Assembly (NCBI GenBank): GCA_022695795.1
Contig: MU404169.1
Coordinates: 62,001 to 126,000 of the forward strand
DNA length: 64,000 bases
Source of the DNA: Biscogniauxia marginata
Taxonomy: Eukaryota > Ascomycota > Sordariomycetes > Xylariales > Xylariaceae
Reading direction: 5' to 3'
Below, piece after piece: positions 25,680-37,903 of this stretch. The notes under the pieces are model-generated. The model was not told the origin of the DNA and made no database searches. It worked only from the letters and a program-made list of their open reading frames with translations. A program made the position numbers and the translations under genes. The first letter of the stretch is position 1, and each line of letters begins with the position of its first letter.

Positions 25680-25976
25680 GGCCGTCTGCCCATTTTATTC
25701 ATCTATCCTCCCTTCCCCCCTCCCCCCTCGTTGTCGAAACTCCTCTCCAGAATATCCAACTTCTATACCCCTCCTCCTATCCCAACCATCTGCTACTGAC
25801 GCTGCCGAGTGCCTCTCTCCTTTCACGAGAGCATTGTAATTCCATCCAGATCACAATTGATCAGATCAGCTCAGCTCGGCTCAGCCATCACCTCCCCCTT
25901 CCCTCTCTATATACCTTACGATCGAATCATCTGGGAAGATTCGTCTTTGTCTAGTTGTTGTACGAGCGTGTAGTGG
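25680..25976 (+). promoter_or_regulatory. Pyrimidine-rich promoter and leader region of ACC1
   Basis: The plus strand is strongly C/T-rich here, with runs of C and CTC blocks at 25705-25735 and repeated CAGCTCAGCTCGGCTC at about 25866. Such CT tracts are common just upstream of transcription starts of highly expressed fungal genes. The exact start cannot be read from sequence. Confidence 0.4.
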
Positions 25977-26146
25977 GTGAGTGCACATCCAATAAACCCC
26001 AGACTGTCTCATGGCGAGCAAGTATTCAGCTTAGCTTTTCCTACGGCGCCGCCATTGTGGATCGGCCCAAACTATTACTTACACGATACGATGCCCAACA
26101 GCCACGCCAAACTAGTTGCTGACGTTTCTTTTTGCTATTGAAACAG
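25977..26146 (+). other. Probable 5' UTR intron of ACC1
   Basis: GTGAGT donor at 25977, a GCTGAC branch-like site near 26118 followed by a T-rich tract, and an AACAG acceptor at 26146; 170 nt. It lies wholly upstream of the ATG at 26501. Inferred only from splice signals. Confidence 0.5.
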
Positions 26147-26500
26147 ATATCTCGCTTTGGACACAACCCTCTTCCTGTCTGCACCTCGATCTCCAGCGAT
26201 TTTCTTTCCATTTAATCCTGGGTGGTCAGACGGACTTCGACTCCAGCCAGTAGCGGTACGCTGTCCTCCTCTGTGCTGCGGTCTGCACCTCCGACGTCCG
26301 AAGTCAGCACAGCTGCATACTTCCCCCCGATCGTCTTCTGCCAAGACTGCACGATTGCTCGACTCTCGAGCTTTGTAGGAGCTCGGTCCGGGCATCCGCA
26401 CTACTTTGATGATCCTCTAACTATTTTATTCCGCATTATCAGTTCGACATCTTCCTCCCGATCTCTCGAACTACCTCCGCTCCCACACCCCGCCGAAACC

Positions 26501-29500
26501 ATGACACCCCAGACAAATGGTCACGGGCCTGTTAATGGCTCCCGGACAGTGCCAGTTGCTAATGGCAAGGCAACCTGGTCCGAGAGGCACAAAGTCGCCG
26601 ACCACTTCATCGGCGGCAACAGGCTGGAAAATGCTGCTCCGTCGAAGGTCAAGGATTTCGTCGCCGCTCACGATGGGCACACCGTCATCACAAATGTAAG
26701 GCGTCGTCTGCGGGGGGTTTCAGGGCTGTGGACATAGTGAATTGGTCGCTGACAATCGCCGCTAGGTGCTAATTGCTAACAATGGTATCGCCGCCGTTAA
26801 AGAGATACGGTCGGTCCGGAAATGGGCCTACGAAACATTCGGCGACGAAAAAGCCATTCAATTTACGGTCATGGCCACCCCGGAAGATCTGGCCGCCAAT
26901 GCAGACTACATCAGAATGGCCGACCATTACGTCGAGGTTCCCGGTGGCACAAATAACCACAACTATGCCAACGTCGAGCTGATTGTGGACATCGCCGAGC
27001 GGATGAACGTCCATGCCGTCTGGGCAGGATGGTAAGTTCTTGAATCAATTGCTCCCCTTTAAATGGCAGTTGGTCAAAATTCAGTCCCGGTTCTGACCTG
27101 TTACTAGGGGTCACGCATCAGAAAACCCCAAATTGCCAGAGTCGCTGGCAGCGTCGCCCAAGAAGATCGTGTTTATCGGTCCTCCGGGGTCAGCCATGCG
27201 CTCACTCGGTGACAAGATCTCTTCGACTATTGTTGCACAACATGCTCAAGTCCCGTGTATTCCTTGGTCAGGAACGGGTGTTGACCAAGTCAAAGTCGAT
27301 GAGAAGGGTATTGTCACAGTCGAGGAAGAGGTCTACCTTAAGGGTTGCGTCAACTCTTGGGAAGAGGGTCTGGTAAAGGCCAAGGAGATTGGCTTCCCTG
27401 TCATGATCAAGGCCTCGGAAGGCGGTGGTGGTAAAGGTATCCGAAAGGCCCTGTCAGAGGAGGGCTTCGAGCAACTGTACAAGGCTGCCGCAAGTGAGAT
27501 TCCAGGCTCGCCCATCTTCATTATGAAGTTGGCTGGCAATGCGAGGCACTTGGAAGTCCAATTACTTGCTGATCAATACGGAAACAATGTCTCCCTCTTC
27601 GGTAGAGATTGCTCCGTCCAACGAAGGCACCAGAAAATTATCGAAGAAGCCCCAGTCACAATTGCCAAGCCACCTACGTTCAAGGGCATGGAAGACGCCG
27701 CCGTGCGTCTCGGTCGGCTAGTTGGCTACGTCTCAGCCGGGACTGTCGAGTACCTGTATTCCCACGAGGATGATAAATTCTACTTCTTGGAATTGAACCC
27801 CCGTCTTCAGGTCGAGCACCCTACTACTGAAATGGTCAGCGGTGTCAATCTGCCTGTCGCGCAGCTGCAGGTTGCTATGGGTATCCCCCTCCACCGCATT
27901 ACTGACATCCGGTTACTGTACGGCGTCGACCCTAAGCTTTCCACTGAGATCGACTTCGAGTTTAAGAGCCCTTTGAGCGACAAGACTCAGCGTCGGCCGC
28001 AACCCCGTGGTCATTGTACTGCCTGCAGAATCACTTCAGAGGACCCTGGTGAAGGCTTCAAGCCATCGAACGGTGTCATGCACGACCTAAACTTCCGAAG
28101 TAGTGCCAACGTATGGGGCTACTTCTCCGTTAGTACTGCCTCTAGTATCCATAGTTTTTCCGACAGTCAATTTGGTCACATTTTTGCCTATGGCGAGAGT
28201 CGTGCAGCTTCACGGAAGAATATGGTAGTCGCTCTGAAGGAGCTGAGTATTCGTGGTGATTTTAGAACAACTGTCGAGTATCTCATCAAGCTTCTCGAGA
28301 CCGAGGCTTTTGAGGATAACACCATTACTACAGGCTGGCTTGATGAGTTGATTTCCAAGAAGTTGACTGCTGAACGCCCTGATCCGATCTTGGCTGTTGT
28401 CTGTGGAGCTACCACGAAGGCTCATATCGCATGTGAGGCTGGCATCGCCGAATACCGCTCTGGCCTTGAGAGAGGTCAAGTTCCCTCCAAGGACATCCTC
28501 AAGACGGTTTTCCCCATCGACTTCATCTACGAGGGCTACCGATACAAGTTCACGGCAACTCGAGCAGCAGTTGACAGCTACCACCTCTTCATTAACGGGT
28601 CTAAATGCCAAGTTGGCGTCCGTGCGCTCAGTGACGGTGGTTTGCTCATCCTTCTAAATGGACGAAGTCACAGTGTATACTGGAAAGAGGAAGTTGGCGC
28701 CACACGTATCTCCGTCGACAGTAAGACATGCCTGCTTGAACAGGAGAATGACCCGACCCAGCTGCGCACACCCAGTCCCGGAAAGCTCGTTAAGTATACT
28801 GTTGAGAACGGCGAACATGTTAAGGCTGGCCAGACATTTGCTGAGGTCGAGGTCATGAAAATGTTCATGCCCCTAATTGCACAAGAGGACGGCATTGTCC
28901 AGCTTATCAAGCAACCCGGTCTCACTATTGAGGCTGGAGATATCCTGGGTATACTTGCTCTTGATGACCCATCTCGCGTGAAGCAGGCTCAGCCGTTCCT
29001 TGACCAGCTTCCTGACCTTGGCGAGCCTCAAGTGGTTGGTAATAAGCCTGCCCAAAGGTTCAACGTGCTTTATGCCACTTTGAGAAATATCCTGTTGGGC
29101 TTTGACAACTCGGTCATCATGCAACAGGCACTCAAGGAAATGATCGAGGTTTTGCGAAACCCCGAGCTTCCATACAGCGAGTGGACTCAGTATCACTCTG
29201 CTCTTCACTCGAGAATGCCATTGAAGCTTGATACTATGTTCACACAGGTCATTGAGAAGTCTAAAGCTCGAGGAACCGATTTCCCGGCCAAATCATTGTC
29301 GAGGACCTTAGCCAAGTTCTTAGATGACGGTCTTTCTCCTAGTGATGCTGATGCGCTCCGGACGACTTTGACGCCGCTCAGTGAAGTCCTGGACAACTAT
29401 TTGGAAGGCCAGAAGGTCCGTGAGCTAAATGCTATATTTAGCCTTCTCCAGCTCTACGCCGATATTGAGACCCTCTTCTCCGGTCGCCGGTCACAGGACG

Positions 29501-32500
29501 AGGATGTCATCCTGAAGCTTCGCGAGGAAAATAGGGATAACTACATGAAGGTCGTCCAGATCGTTCTTTCCCACAGCCGTGTAGGGTCCAAGAACAATCT
29601 GATTCTAGCCATCCTCGAAGAATATCGTCCAAATAAGCCCAATAACGGCAGCGTTGGGAAGTACTTACGACCTGTACTACGGAAACTTACTGAGCTTGAG
29701 TCGCGTCAGACCGCTAAAGTCTCGCTCAAAGCTAGGGAGATCCTTATCCAGTGTGCACTGCCATCGCTTGAAGAGAGAACTGCCCAGATGGAGCACATTT
29801 TGCGTTCATCTGTCGTCGAGAACAAGTATGGCGAGAGTGGCTGGGAACACAGAGAGCCAAGCCTTGACGTTATTAAGGAGGTCGTTGACTCCAAATACAC
29901 CGTCTTCGATGTGCTGGCCTCGTTTTTCGGCCATGATGACCCATGGGTGTCTGCTGCCGCTCTCGAAGTCTACATTCGGCGCGCGTACCGCGAGTACAAT
30001 GTCACAAAGGTCTATTACCACGAGGATGACAGCGAAACTGTTCCTGCGTTCTTGTCGTGGGACTTCAACTTCCGCAAGGTCGGGCAGTCTGAATTGGCTT
30101 TACCCCTTCAGTCAACGAACAACTCCGTACCTGGTACCCCTACGCAAGAAACAAGCTTCGGCCGTATCAGCTCTTTTAGCGACATGTCGTATCTTCATCG
30201 AAAGACTTCCGAAGAGCCAACTCGAAAAGGCGTTATCGTCCCCTGCAAGTATCTAGATGATTCCGATGAGTTACTGCAGAAGGCGTTAGAGATGTTGCCT
30301 ACTAAGAAGAAGCGAGCCCCTTCCGCCATTCCCAATCTTGAGGGCAAGCGTAAATCGTTTGCCACCAAGGCCGAGGAAGACGAATTAAGTAACGTTATCA
30401 ACGTTGCTATCCGTGACGCAGAGTCTCGAGACGACGAAGAAATCCTTACCAGGCTTCGCACTTTGATTGAAGCCTCGAAGACTGAGCTATTGGCTCACGG
30501 TGTACGCCGCGTTACCTTCATTTGCGGCCACAATGATGGCTCCTACCCTGGTTATTATACATTCCGCGGACCTCGTTATGTTGAAGACGACAGTATTCGC
30601 CACAGTGAACCTGCTTTGGCCTTCCAGCTCGAACTAGGACGCTTGTCTAAGTTTAAGATCTCCCCCGTCTTTACTGAGAACAAGAACATCCACGTTTACG
30701 AGGGTGTCGGGAAGGGCGTTGAGACCGACAAGCGATATTTCACTCGTGCTGTCATCCGACCTGGACGTCTTCGGGATGATATCCCAACGGCTGAATACTT
30801 GGTATCTGAGGCTGACAGAGTGATCAACGATATCTTTGATGCTCTGGAGATCATCGGAAATAATAACTCGGATTTGAATCACATGTTCCTGAACTTCACC
30901 CCTGTCTTCCCACTGAAGCCCCAGGAAGTAGAGGAATCTCTTCAAGGCTCCCTTGATCGATTTGGGCTCCGTGGCTGGCGCCTCCGTGTCTCCCAGGTCG
31001 AGATCCGTATCATTTGTACAGATTCCGCCACGGGATTGCCGTATCCTCTACGTGTGATCATTACCAATACCTCTGGATATATCATTCAAGTCGAGATTTA
31101 CGCGGAGCGCAAATCAGAGAAGGGTGAGATGGTCTTCCATTCTATCGGCGGCACAAACAAAATCGGGTCGATGCACCTGATGCCCGTCTCCTCCCCCTAC
31201 CCAACTAAGAACTGGCTACAACCAAAACGATACAAGGCACACTTAATGGGCACGCAATATGTCTATGATTTCCCAGAGCTCTTCCGCCAGGCTGTCGAGA
31301 ACAGTTGGGCCAAGATCGTGAAGACTCAGCCAGCCTTGGATAGCGTGAAGCCTGCCCAAGGGGAATGTATCGAGTACGGTGAATTGGTTCTCGACGATCA
31401 CGACAAATTGACAGAAGTTTCGCGTGAGCCTGGTACAAACACTTGTGGTATGGTGGGTTGGGTGATCAAAGCTCGCACTCCTGAATATCCGAAGGGACGT
31501 AAGTTTGTGGTTGTTGCCAACGATATCACGTACAAGATTGGCTCCTTTGGGCCCAAGGAGGACCATTTCTTCAATAAGTGCACAGAGCTGGCACGCGGCC
31601 TCGGAATCCCTCGTATCTACCTTTCTGCCAATTCTGGGGCTCGCCTAGGTATTGCAGAAGAGCTGATCCCTCACTTCAAGGTAGCTTGGAACGACGAATC
31701 CAACCAAGAGGCAGGCTTCAAGTACCTGTACCTGGATGAGCAGGCGAAAAAACGGTTTGAGGACGGCGCCTCGCGCGATGTTGTCACCGAACCAGTTACC
31801 GAGGATGGTGAGAAGCGTCACAAAATCGTCGCTATCGTAGGTGCCGAGGATGGCCTTGGTGTTGAGTGCTTGAGAGGCTCTGGTCTCATTGCGGGCGCTA
31901 CAAGCCGCGCATACAATGACATCTTCACAGTCACGCTAATTACCTGCAGATCTATCGGTAAATACTACTCAATAAATTCGCTGATATTCACTCGCTAACT
32001 ATTTATAGGTATTGGTGCTTATCTCGTGCGTCTTGGTCAACGTGCCGTCCAAATTGAGGGCCAGCCAATCATTCTTACCGGTGCTGGCGCTTTGAATAAC
32101 CTTCTTGGTCGTGAAGTTTATACCTCCAACTTGCAGCTCGGTGGAACCCAGATCATGTACCGCAATGGTGTCTCGCACATGACGGCTAATGACGACTTTG
32201 CCGGTGTCTCCAAGATTGTCGATTGGCTGTCATTTGTCCCTGCTCAACGCAACCTTCCTGTTCCCATCACGGTTAGTACCGACACTTGGGATCGTGAAAT
32301 CATCTACACCCCGCCGAACAAGCAGCCTCATGATGTGAGATGGCTTATTGGTGGCAAACAAGACGAAGATGGCTTCCAGCCAGGTCTGTTCGACAAGGAC
32401 TCTTTTGTAGAAACCCTTGGTGGTTGGGCCCGTACTGTTGTCGTTGGCCGCGCTCGCCTTGGTGGCATCCCCATGGGTGTCATCGCGGTCGAGACCCGAA

Positions 32501-33543
32501 CGGTAGAGAACGTCACTCCCGCCGACCCTGCCAATCCTGATTCCGTCGAACAAGTCACCAACGAAGCTGGTGGTGTTTGGTACCCGAATTCGGCCTTCAA
32601 GACTGCTCAGGCCATAAACGACTTCAACCACGGCGAACAGCTTCCCCTGATGATTCTTGCCAACTGGAGAGGTTTCTCGGGTGGTCAGCGAGATATGTAC
32701 AACGAGGTATTGAAGTATGGTTCCTATATTGTCGATGCCCTTGTGCAGTTCGAGCAACCAATCTTTGTCTATATCCCACCGTTTGGTGAGCTTCGTGGTG
32801 GCTCTTGGGTTGTCGTCGACCCCACTATCAACCCCGTAGCTATGGAGATGTATGCCGATGTCGAGGCTCGCGCTGGAGTCCTAGAGCCTGAGGGCATCAT
32901 CGGTATCAAGTACAAGAAGGAAAAGCAGCTTGAGACCATGGCCCGTCTTGACCCCACTTACGCTGCTCTCAAGAAGGAGGCCTCCGACAAGAACCTTTCC
33001 AAAGAGCAGCTAGAGAATGTCAAGGCCAAGATGACTGCTCGCGAGAAGCAACTACTGCCTATCTATACCCAGATCAGCATCCAATTTGCTGATCTTCATG
33101 ACCGAGCCGGCCGCATGAAGGCCAAGGGCACCATTCGCGAGGCTATTGAATGGAAGAACGCCCGCCGCTTCTTCTACTGGCGTGTGCGCAGACGCCTAAA
33201 CGAGGAATACATTATCAAGCGGATGGCCGCTGTAGACCAATCTAAGAATGTCGACTCGAGCAGTGCGGCCGCTGTGGAGGCTCGGAAACAACACCTGCGA
33301 CTCTTGGCTGCTTGGTCCGGTGTTACCGACTTTGACCGCAACGATCGGGATGTAGCAACTTGGTACGAGGAAAACTCGAATACTATTTCGACCAAGCTTG
33401 AGCAAATTAAGGCTGAAGCTGTTTCGCGCGAGATGGCTGGCCTATTGAGAGGAGACAAGACTGCCGCCCTTAAGGGCTTGAAGGACGTGTTGCATATGAT
33501 GCCGGTTACCGAGAGAGAGGAGGTTCTTAAGTACTTGGGATAA
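26501..33543 (+). CDS. ACC1: Acetyl-CoA carboxylase (multifunctional, biotin-dependent)
   Basis: Four exons, 26501-26695, 26766-27031, 27108-31957 and 32009-33543, all phases consistent, giving 2281 residues, the usual fungal length. Order of domains: biotin carboxylase from about residue 40 to 550, with the ATP-grasp glycine loop [11 protein letters not shown] and the [11 protein letters not shown] signature; biotin carboxyl carrier domain with the biotinylated lysine, Lys738, in EVMKM; the long central domain; and the carboxyltransferase halves (about 1480-2200), including [11 protein letters not shown] and [15 protein letters not shown]. The cytosolic enzyme makes malonyl-CoA from acetyl-CoA, bicarbonate and ATP, the committed step of fatty-acid synthesis, also feeding polyketide synthesis. 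The first two introns split the N-terminal part and the third lies in the carboxyltransferase domain. Complete and apparently functional. Confidence 0.98.
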
Positions 33544-34706
33544 GTATGACGGATAACTCGTGATCGAGAAGAAAAAAAGAGAAGTCAAGGAAGTGGATGA
33601 TGATGCGTATGAGTTTAAAATTCAGGGACAGAAGAGCTTCCATGTATGTACATTTAAATTAGGTACGGCACGTTGTCACTTATAGGCGCAGTCGGTGGTT
33701 GGTATGGCACTTTGATATAGGTGGATTGATATGAATAAACGGGTGTTCATTTCAATGTACTATTTGTATACCACTACACCACTGCATTGTGCCTACTACA
33801 AAATAGAAAATAAAGAAGCTTTCTCTAGCTTCTGCAGACTCTTTGATCGGGGGTTTTGACTTGATTTTTATATACGGAACCATGCTTCTCATATTCAGAA
33901 GCGAATTTCTCCGATGCCTATTCGCTCTACTGTATAAATAAAATCGCCCGTTGAAGACAGTCTTTTATGTATCATCCTTCGAATCACCAACAGACCTTAG
34001 AGTCGAATATCTATTTTCCCTTTGCATAACTAAGAGCCATTGTGACCCTAAATACCTAAACACAAATTATGGAATCACTTGGCGGTTATTTGGGTCGACA
34101 ACTGATAACGGGCGTTTGAAAAGGGGGGCTTGTTTTTAGGTCAGCTACCCACATTATGTAGTTCAAGGTGATAGTCATATATTTGCTGAAGTACCTATAG
34201 TAAGGGATATTAATTGTCTATGTCTACCTATCCAATCTAGTATTCTGGGGATAGGGGTCAAGTGCCCTTATCCTATAGCATTACCGATGCCAATAGCGAT
34301 AGAGACGAAGTGCTCAAAGAGGTCATAGTCACGAAGACAGCACGCTCATACTAATGGCCAAGTAAATAGGAAATGTGAAGGTGAGTTTATTGGCAATAAG
34401 GACTGACAACCAAACGAATGAGGAGACGAAGGAGGTGTGTGATAGTCTATATGGAAGGGATATAGTCTCAAGAGAGTCTGCTCGAGGGTATGACAAAGTG
34501 TAGAAATCCACCCTGCCCAGAGGACGAAGATCCAATAGAAATATGCTGAAGTCAAGCATCTTGACGGGGCTGACCATAGGGTACGAGAAAGAATGTTCTG
34601 GGCAAGGAAGCTATGGAGCCTTGTGCACGCTGTCTCTAGGAGACGTATGTGAGGCCTCAAAATCCTTTTCCCAACTTTTCAAAATCTCGGGACTTCGTTT
34701 CATTGA
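33544..34706. other. Intergenic region between converging ACC1 and a Cys/His-rich gene
   Basis: Shared 3' region of two convergent genes. AT-rich. Open stretches on the minus strand at 34329-34660 encode hydrophobic but featureless peptides; I do not call them genes. Confidence 0.45.
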
Positions 34707-35366
34707 TTAGGCACCCCCATCCAACATTCTGGTAAACTTGTCGCTCATTGCGCTGTAGTTCTTTACATCGAGCTTAGGGAGCAGGCCTCCTATGGAGTCG
34801 AAGCTGTGCTCGAGGAGCTCGGGGAAGTCGTTGGGATCCACATGATCGAATCTTCCTTCCTTGACCTTGTCGAGGAGGAATTGGTGAAGAGCGGCAACTA
34901 TATCTTGCGTAGTCCCCTTTTCCCAATCCCCACGGTGGTTTTGCATCTCGATCTTGCGTCTGCGATGGACGAGGTTGTTGATCGCATCGAGTTGGCTCGT
35001 CACAGAGCATAATAATATGTATTCGGGGTTATCTATGCTCGCGTTCTTGAGAACGCGGCTGTACTCGTTCAAGTATCTGCCGCAGAAGAAATCCTGCATG
35101 CTCTGCCAAAGCCCAGGGCTTGCAGTATTGCCCTCCCTCGAGTCGTTTTGGTATCTCTTGAGGTAATCTAGAACTTTATGTAAGTCCCTGAACCTAGGTT
35201 CGCAAATGCCGCAGCACTTTGGCTTCCTAATTTTGATAGGCGTGCAAGACGCACGAGGGCAGGAGGAACCGTCTCGAGGCTTTTCGGTACATTCATTAAG
35301 ACTGAACGGTTCACTTCTTGCTAAATGGTGGCAAATGGGGTATACAAGATAATATACCTCACACAT
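34707..35366 (-). CDS. Uncharacterised Cys/His-rich protein, paralogue A
   Basis: Single exon, 219 residues. The frame is open 33 codons further upstream to an ATG at 35465, but I choose the Met at 35366 because the neighbouring paralogue (36251-37154) starts at the same place. I do not recognise the family. The first 57 residues hold Cys2, Tyr6, Pro10, Cys12, His14, Cys26, Cys36, Cys41, Cys51, Cys52 and Cys55, ending in a GICEP motif. Nearly all have a counterpart in paralogue B. This spacing suggests a metal-binding (zinc) N-terminal module. The rest is a helical, charged region with no enzyme motif. There is no signal peptide or membrane segment, so the protein is probably intracellular. 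Function unknown. Confidence 0.75.
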   Translation of the reverse strand: MCEVYYLVYPICHHLARSEPFSLNECTEKPRDGSSCPRASCTPIKIRKPKCCGICEPRFRDLHKVLDYLKRYQNDSREGNTASPGLWQSMQDFFCGRYLNEYSRVLKNASIDNPEYILLCSVTSQLDAINNLVHRRRKIEMQNHRGDWEKGTTQDIVAALHQFLLDKVKEGRFDHVDPNDFPELLEHSFDSIGGLLPKLDVKNYSAMSDKFTRMLDGGA

Positions 35367-36250
35367 GGTGTAAGATGTTTGGTGTCTGTTGTTGCTAGAA
35401 ATGTATGGCTGATGATAGCATGTTGTTGGTGTTGTGATCCTCTGGGCACCTTCAAGAATCCTCATTGAGAGAAATCATAGAAGAAAAAAAAAAGGGGGGG
35501 GGGGGCAGTATTTTTAGATTATAATGGTTCCTCAAAACAAGAGAGAGAAAAACCATTTAGTGCTTTTCGCCCACAGGTATGTTGCGATTGCGTCGTTGGC
35601 TTTCGGGGAAAATATCTTGGATTTCGTTTCGAGGATCCAGCCTAGCTGTTTGTAATTGATACTCCGAATGATCAATTCAATAAAGAATGAAGCTAGTTAC
35701 GATGCAAGGGGCGGATATAAGTTGCCACTAGCACTGGAATCTTGGAGTTGGTTTGTCTGATTGATTGATCATGTATGTGCTCACGAGTTTAAGAATACAC
35801 ACGCGTAAGGCGCGTGATCATATATTCTCTCCTGGTCAAGAAAACATGTTGCCTGATAAAATATTCGCTTCGTCTCAGAATAACAGTATACGTACAAGTA
35901 CGAGCTGAGGATAAATATCTAATGCTGGCTATTTTCTCACATTGCTTTAGTCTCCTTACTAGATAATTTAGGACAGAGATTGAGGGAAAAGAAACCGTTG
36001 AATAACCCTCATATTTTAGTTTGTTTTAGCATTCATGTCAAATAACTTGGTCCTGCTTTTATCATAAGTCTTAGAGAGTGTTAGAGAGGATCTTGTTTGC
36101 CTTATAAAAAGTCGAAGCAAGTAATCTTCCGGTCCGGGAGAAGGACCACACCGAAGCAAGAGGATCTCATAATAGCTGAATACTATAAAACACTAAAATT
36201 CTCCGTACTATATAATGCCGGTGAGATCTAAATCCCGAGGTCGGGCTCTT
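35367..36250. other. Intergenic region between the two Cys/His-rich paralogues
   Basis: Promoter of paralogue A on the minus strand and 3' flank of paralogue B. Contains an A run directly followed by a G12 run at about 35484-35505. No gene seen. Confidence 0.5.
35484..35505 (+). repeat. A10 followed by G12 homopolymers
   Basis: A mononucleotide A run abuts a G run, about 120 bp upstream of the start codon of the minus-strand paralogue A. Confidence 0.9.
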
Positions 36251-37154
36251 CTAGATGCCACCGACTCCCGAACCGGCTGCTTGCTTAGGAGGCGACTTCA
36301 TTACCAATGATGTCCTCCCACCGAGACTCCCCAATTTCCCACAGCCCTCTTTCCAGAGCTTCTCAAAGTACCTTGTTGAAGTAAAATAAGATTGATCTGG
36401 AAAATCCCGAGACATCTCTGGCAGCGGGGTAAATCCCCTGACCAATATAGTTTCGAAATCTCTGGGTTTGACATCATCTGCTTCCCCCATGCAGAACTTT
36501 TCTTCCACTAATGTGGTTGGCAATGTTAGTAAGCGTATATAGCTGCTTTCCCGCCTAGAGGGAGGGCTATGGGAATGGGGATATGATGGGCATATTCGGA
36601 TAAAAGGGGAGGGCATGTTTGAATGGATGGTCATATTGCAGGAGTTGTACGAAGAATAGACATAGCTTACGCATCCACCACACCAGCCGTTCAAACACTC
36701 GTCGGCTCTCTGAGTCCTTCAGGTCATATGCCTTCAACCCCACGAAAGCCTTCAGCTTCTTGAAGTTATCGATGTTCCGCCGGACCAGCTTCTGGCCGTC
36801 GTGGTCACCGCCGCCAACCCACCACGCGCTCTCCAGCCGCGACTTGAGGCGATCCCTGAAACGGGGCATCACCTGAATCTTTACGTACCCACCAGAAAGG
36901 ATGCCGACGTCTTCCCAGAGCCGTGCTGTCTCCGAGTCGATGGTCTCGTCCTTGTCCCCAAGGGCCCGGGCGAGATCGTCGTATAGGGGTTCGCAGATCT
37001 TGCACGCGGCTGTGCCTTCGATTGGTAAAAATTGTAGGCCGGTGCTACATGCCCCCTCGATGCGCTTCTCATAGCATATCTTGTCGGCTATGGGCGTACC
37101 TTCTGGGTCGCGATGCTTGCACCCTGGGTGTGCGATATAAGGGCGGGAGCACAT
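36251..37154 (-). CDS. Uncharacterised Cys/His-rich protein, paralogue B
   Basis: Two exons on the minus strand, 37154-36671 and 36507-36251, with a 163-nt intron (GTAAGC donor, TTAG acceptor) in phase 1; 246 residues. The frame stays open upstream of 37154 but has no ATG there. The N-terminus mirrors paralogue A almost without gaps: Cys2, Tyr6, Pro10, Cys12, His14, Cys27, Cys36, Cys51 and Cys54 in CKICEP. The remainder is charged and helical, with a Gly/Ser-rich C-terminus. No signal peptide or membrane segment. The two genes are on the same strand about 0.9 kb apart, which points to an old tandem duplication; beyond residue 60 they are too diverged to align by eye. Function unknown. Confidence 0.7.
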
Positions 37155-37903
37155 AATTACGATGAAAACACCGAATGATATCCACGAGGACCAGTTCAAC
37201 TGCTATTAAAGAGTTTAGATATCAATAACACGTTGCGATGAAGCCTGTTTCCCTGTCCAAATAAAGCGGTCGGCGTCTGTGGTAGTTCAACTACCGCGAA
37301 CATGGGAGCCATGATGAGCAGCTGTTTCATCCCTGATCCTCTTTTCGCAAATCTCTGTTGACGCTAAACATGGGACATCCGGTTGGCGATGTATCTGTTG
37401 GCGGGCTGCTCATGTTGGTGATCACAAGCGTGCCGGAAACGGGAGTTGTGTGACCAAAGCACGGTCTGTTGAGGCCAACCAGTTGACTGTTGGCGAAAAT
37501 GTAACTTCCAATGTCTTGCTGAAAGACATTTACCGGTCAGGACTAGCCTTGCAATATATACGAGCTGCATCGTATGAGCCGTCCCGAGATCATGGCAAGC
37601 CGTGAGGCGAATAAATACCCAGTTAGAGATATTTATAGCTGTAGGCTAGGGACAGAGAAGACGGCTATTACATTATATCGACAACAATAACGGATAAATG
37701 GTCTCAACAGTATTAATAGCATGTTATGATCGGATGAAAAATAAAGATGATGTTGCGTATTGATCCAGTTGTAAACTTGACTGTACAATATCCCGACCCT
37801 GGAGGGGCATTAAACATTCCTCATCCCCTGTGATAACGCCCTCCAACTTTCCAAAGGACTTAGAGATGCCGTGGTTCTTCTTCTCTCGTTTACTTTCCTA
37901 TTT
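37155..37903. other. Intergenic region
   Basis: Promoter of paralogue B and 3' flank of the AAA ATPase gene. No gene or clear repeat. Confidence 0.5.

Larger units (their letters stand above)
20158..26500. other. Long gene-poor region between nudE and ACC1
   Basis: About 6.3 kb. It holds AT-rich DNA, a diverged tandem repeat (22251-22336), an A13 run (22592-22604), a GA microsatellite (23766-23800), many TACCTA/TAGGTA words and, at its end, a pyrimidine-rich promoter with a probable 5' UTR intron for ACC1. Short open stretches on both strands have no recognisable product. Confidence 0.5.
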
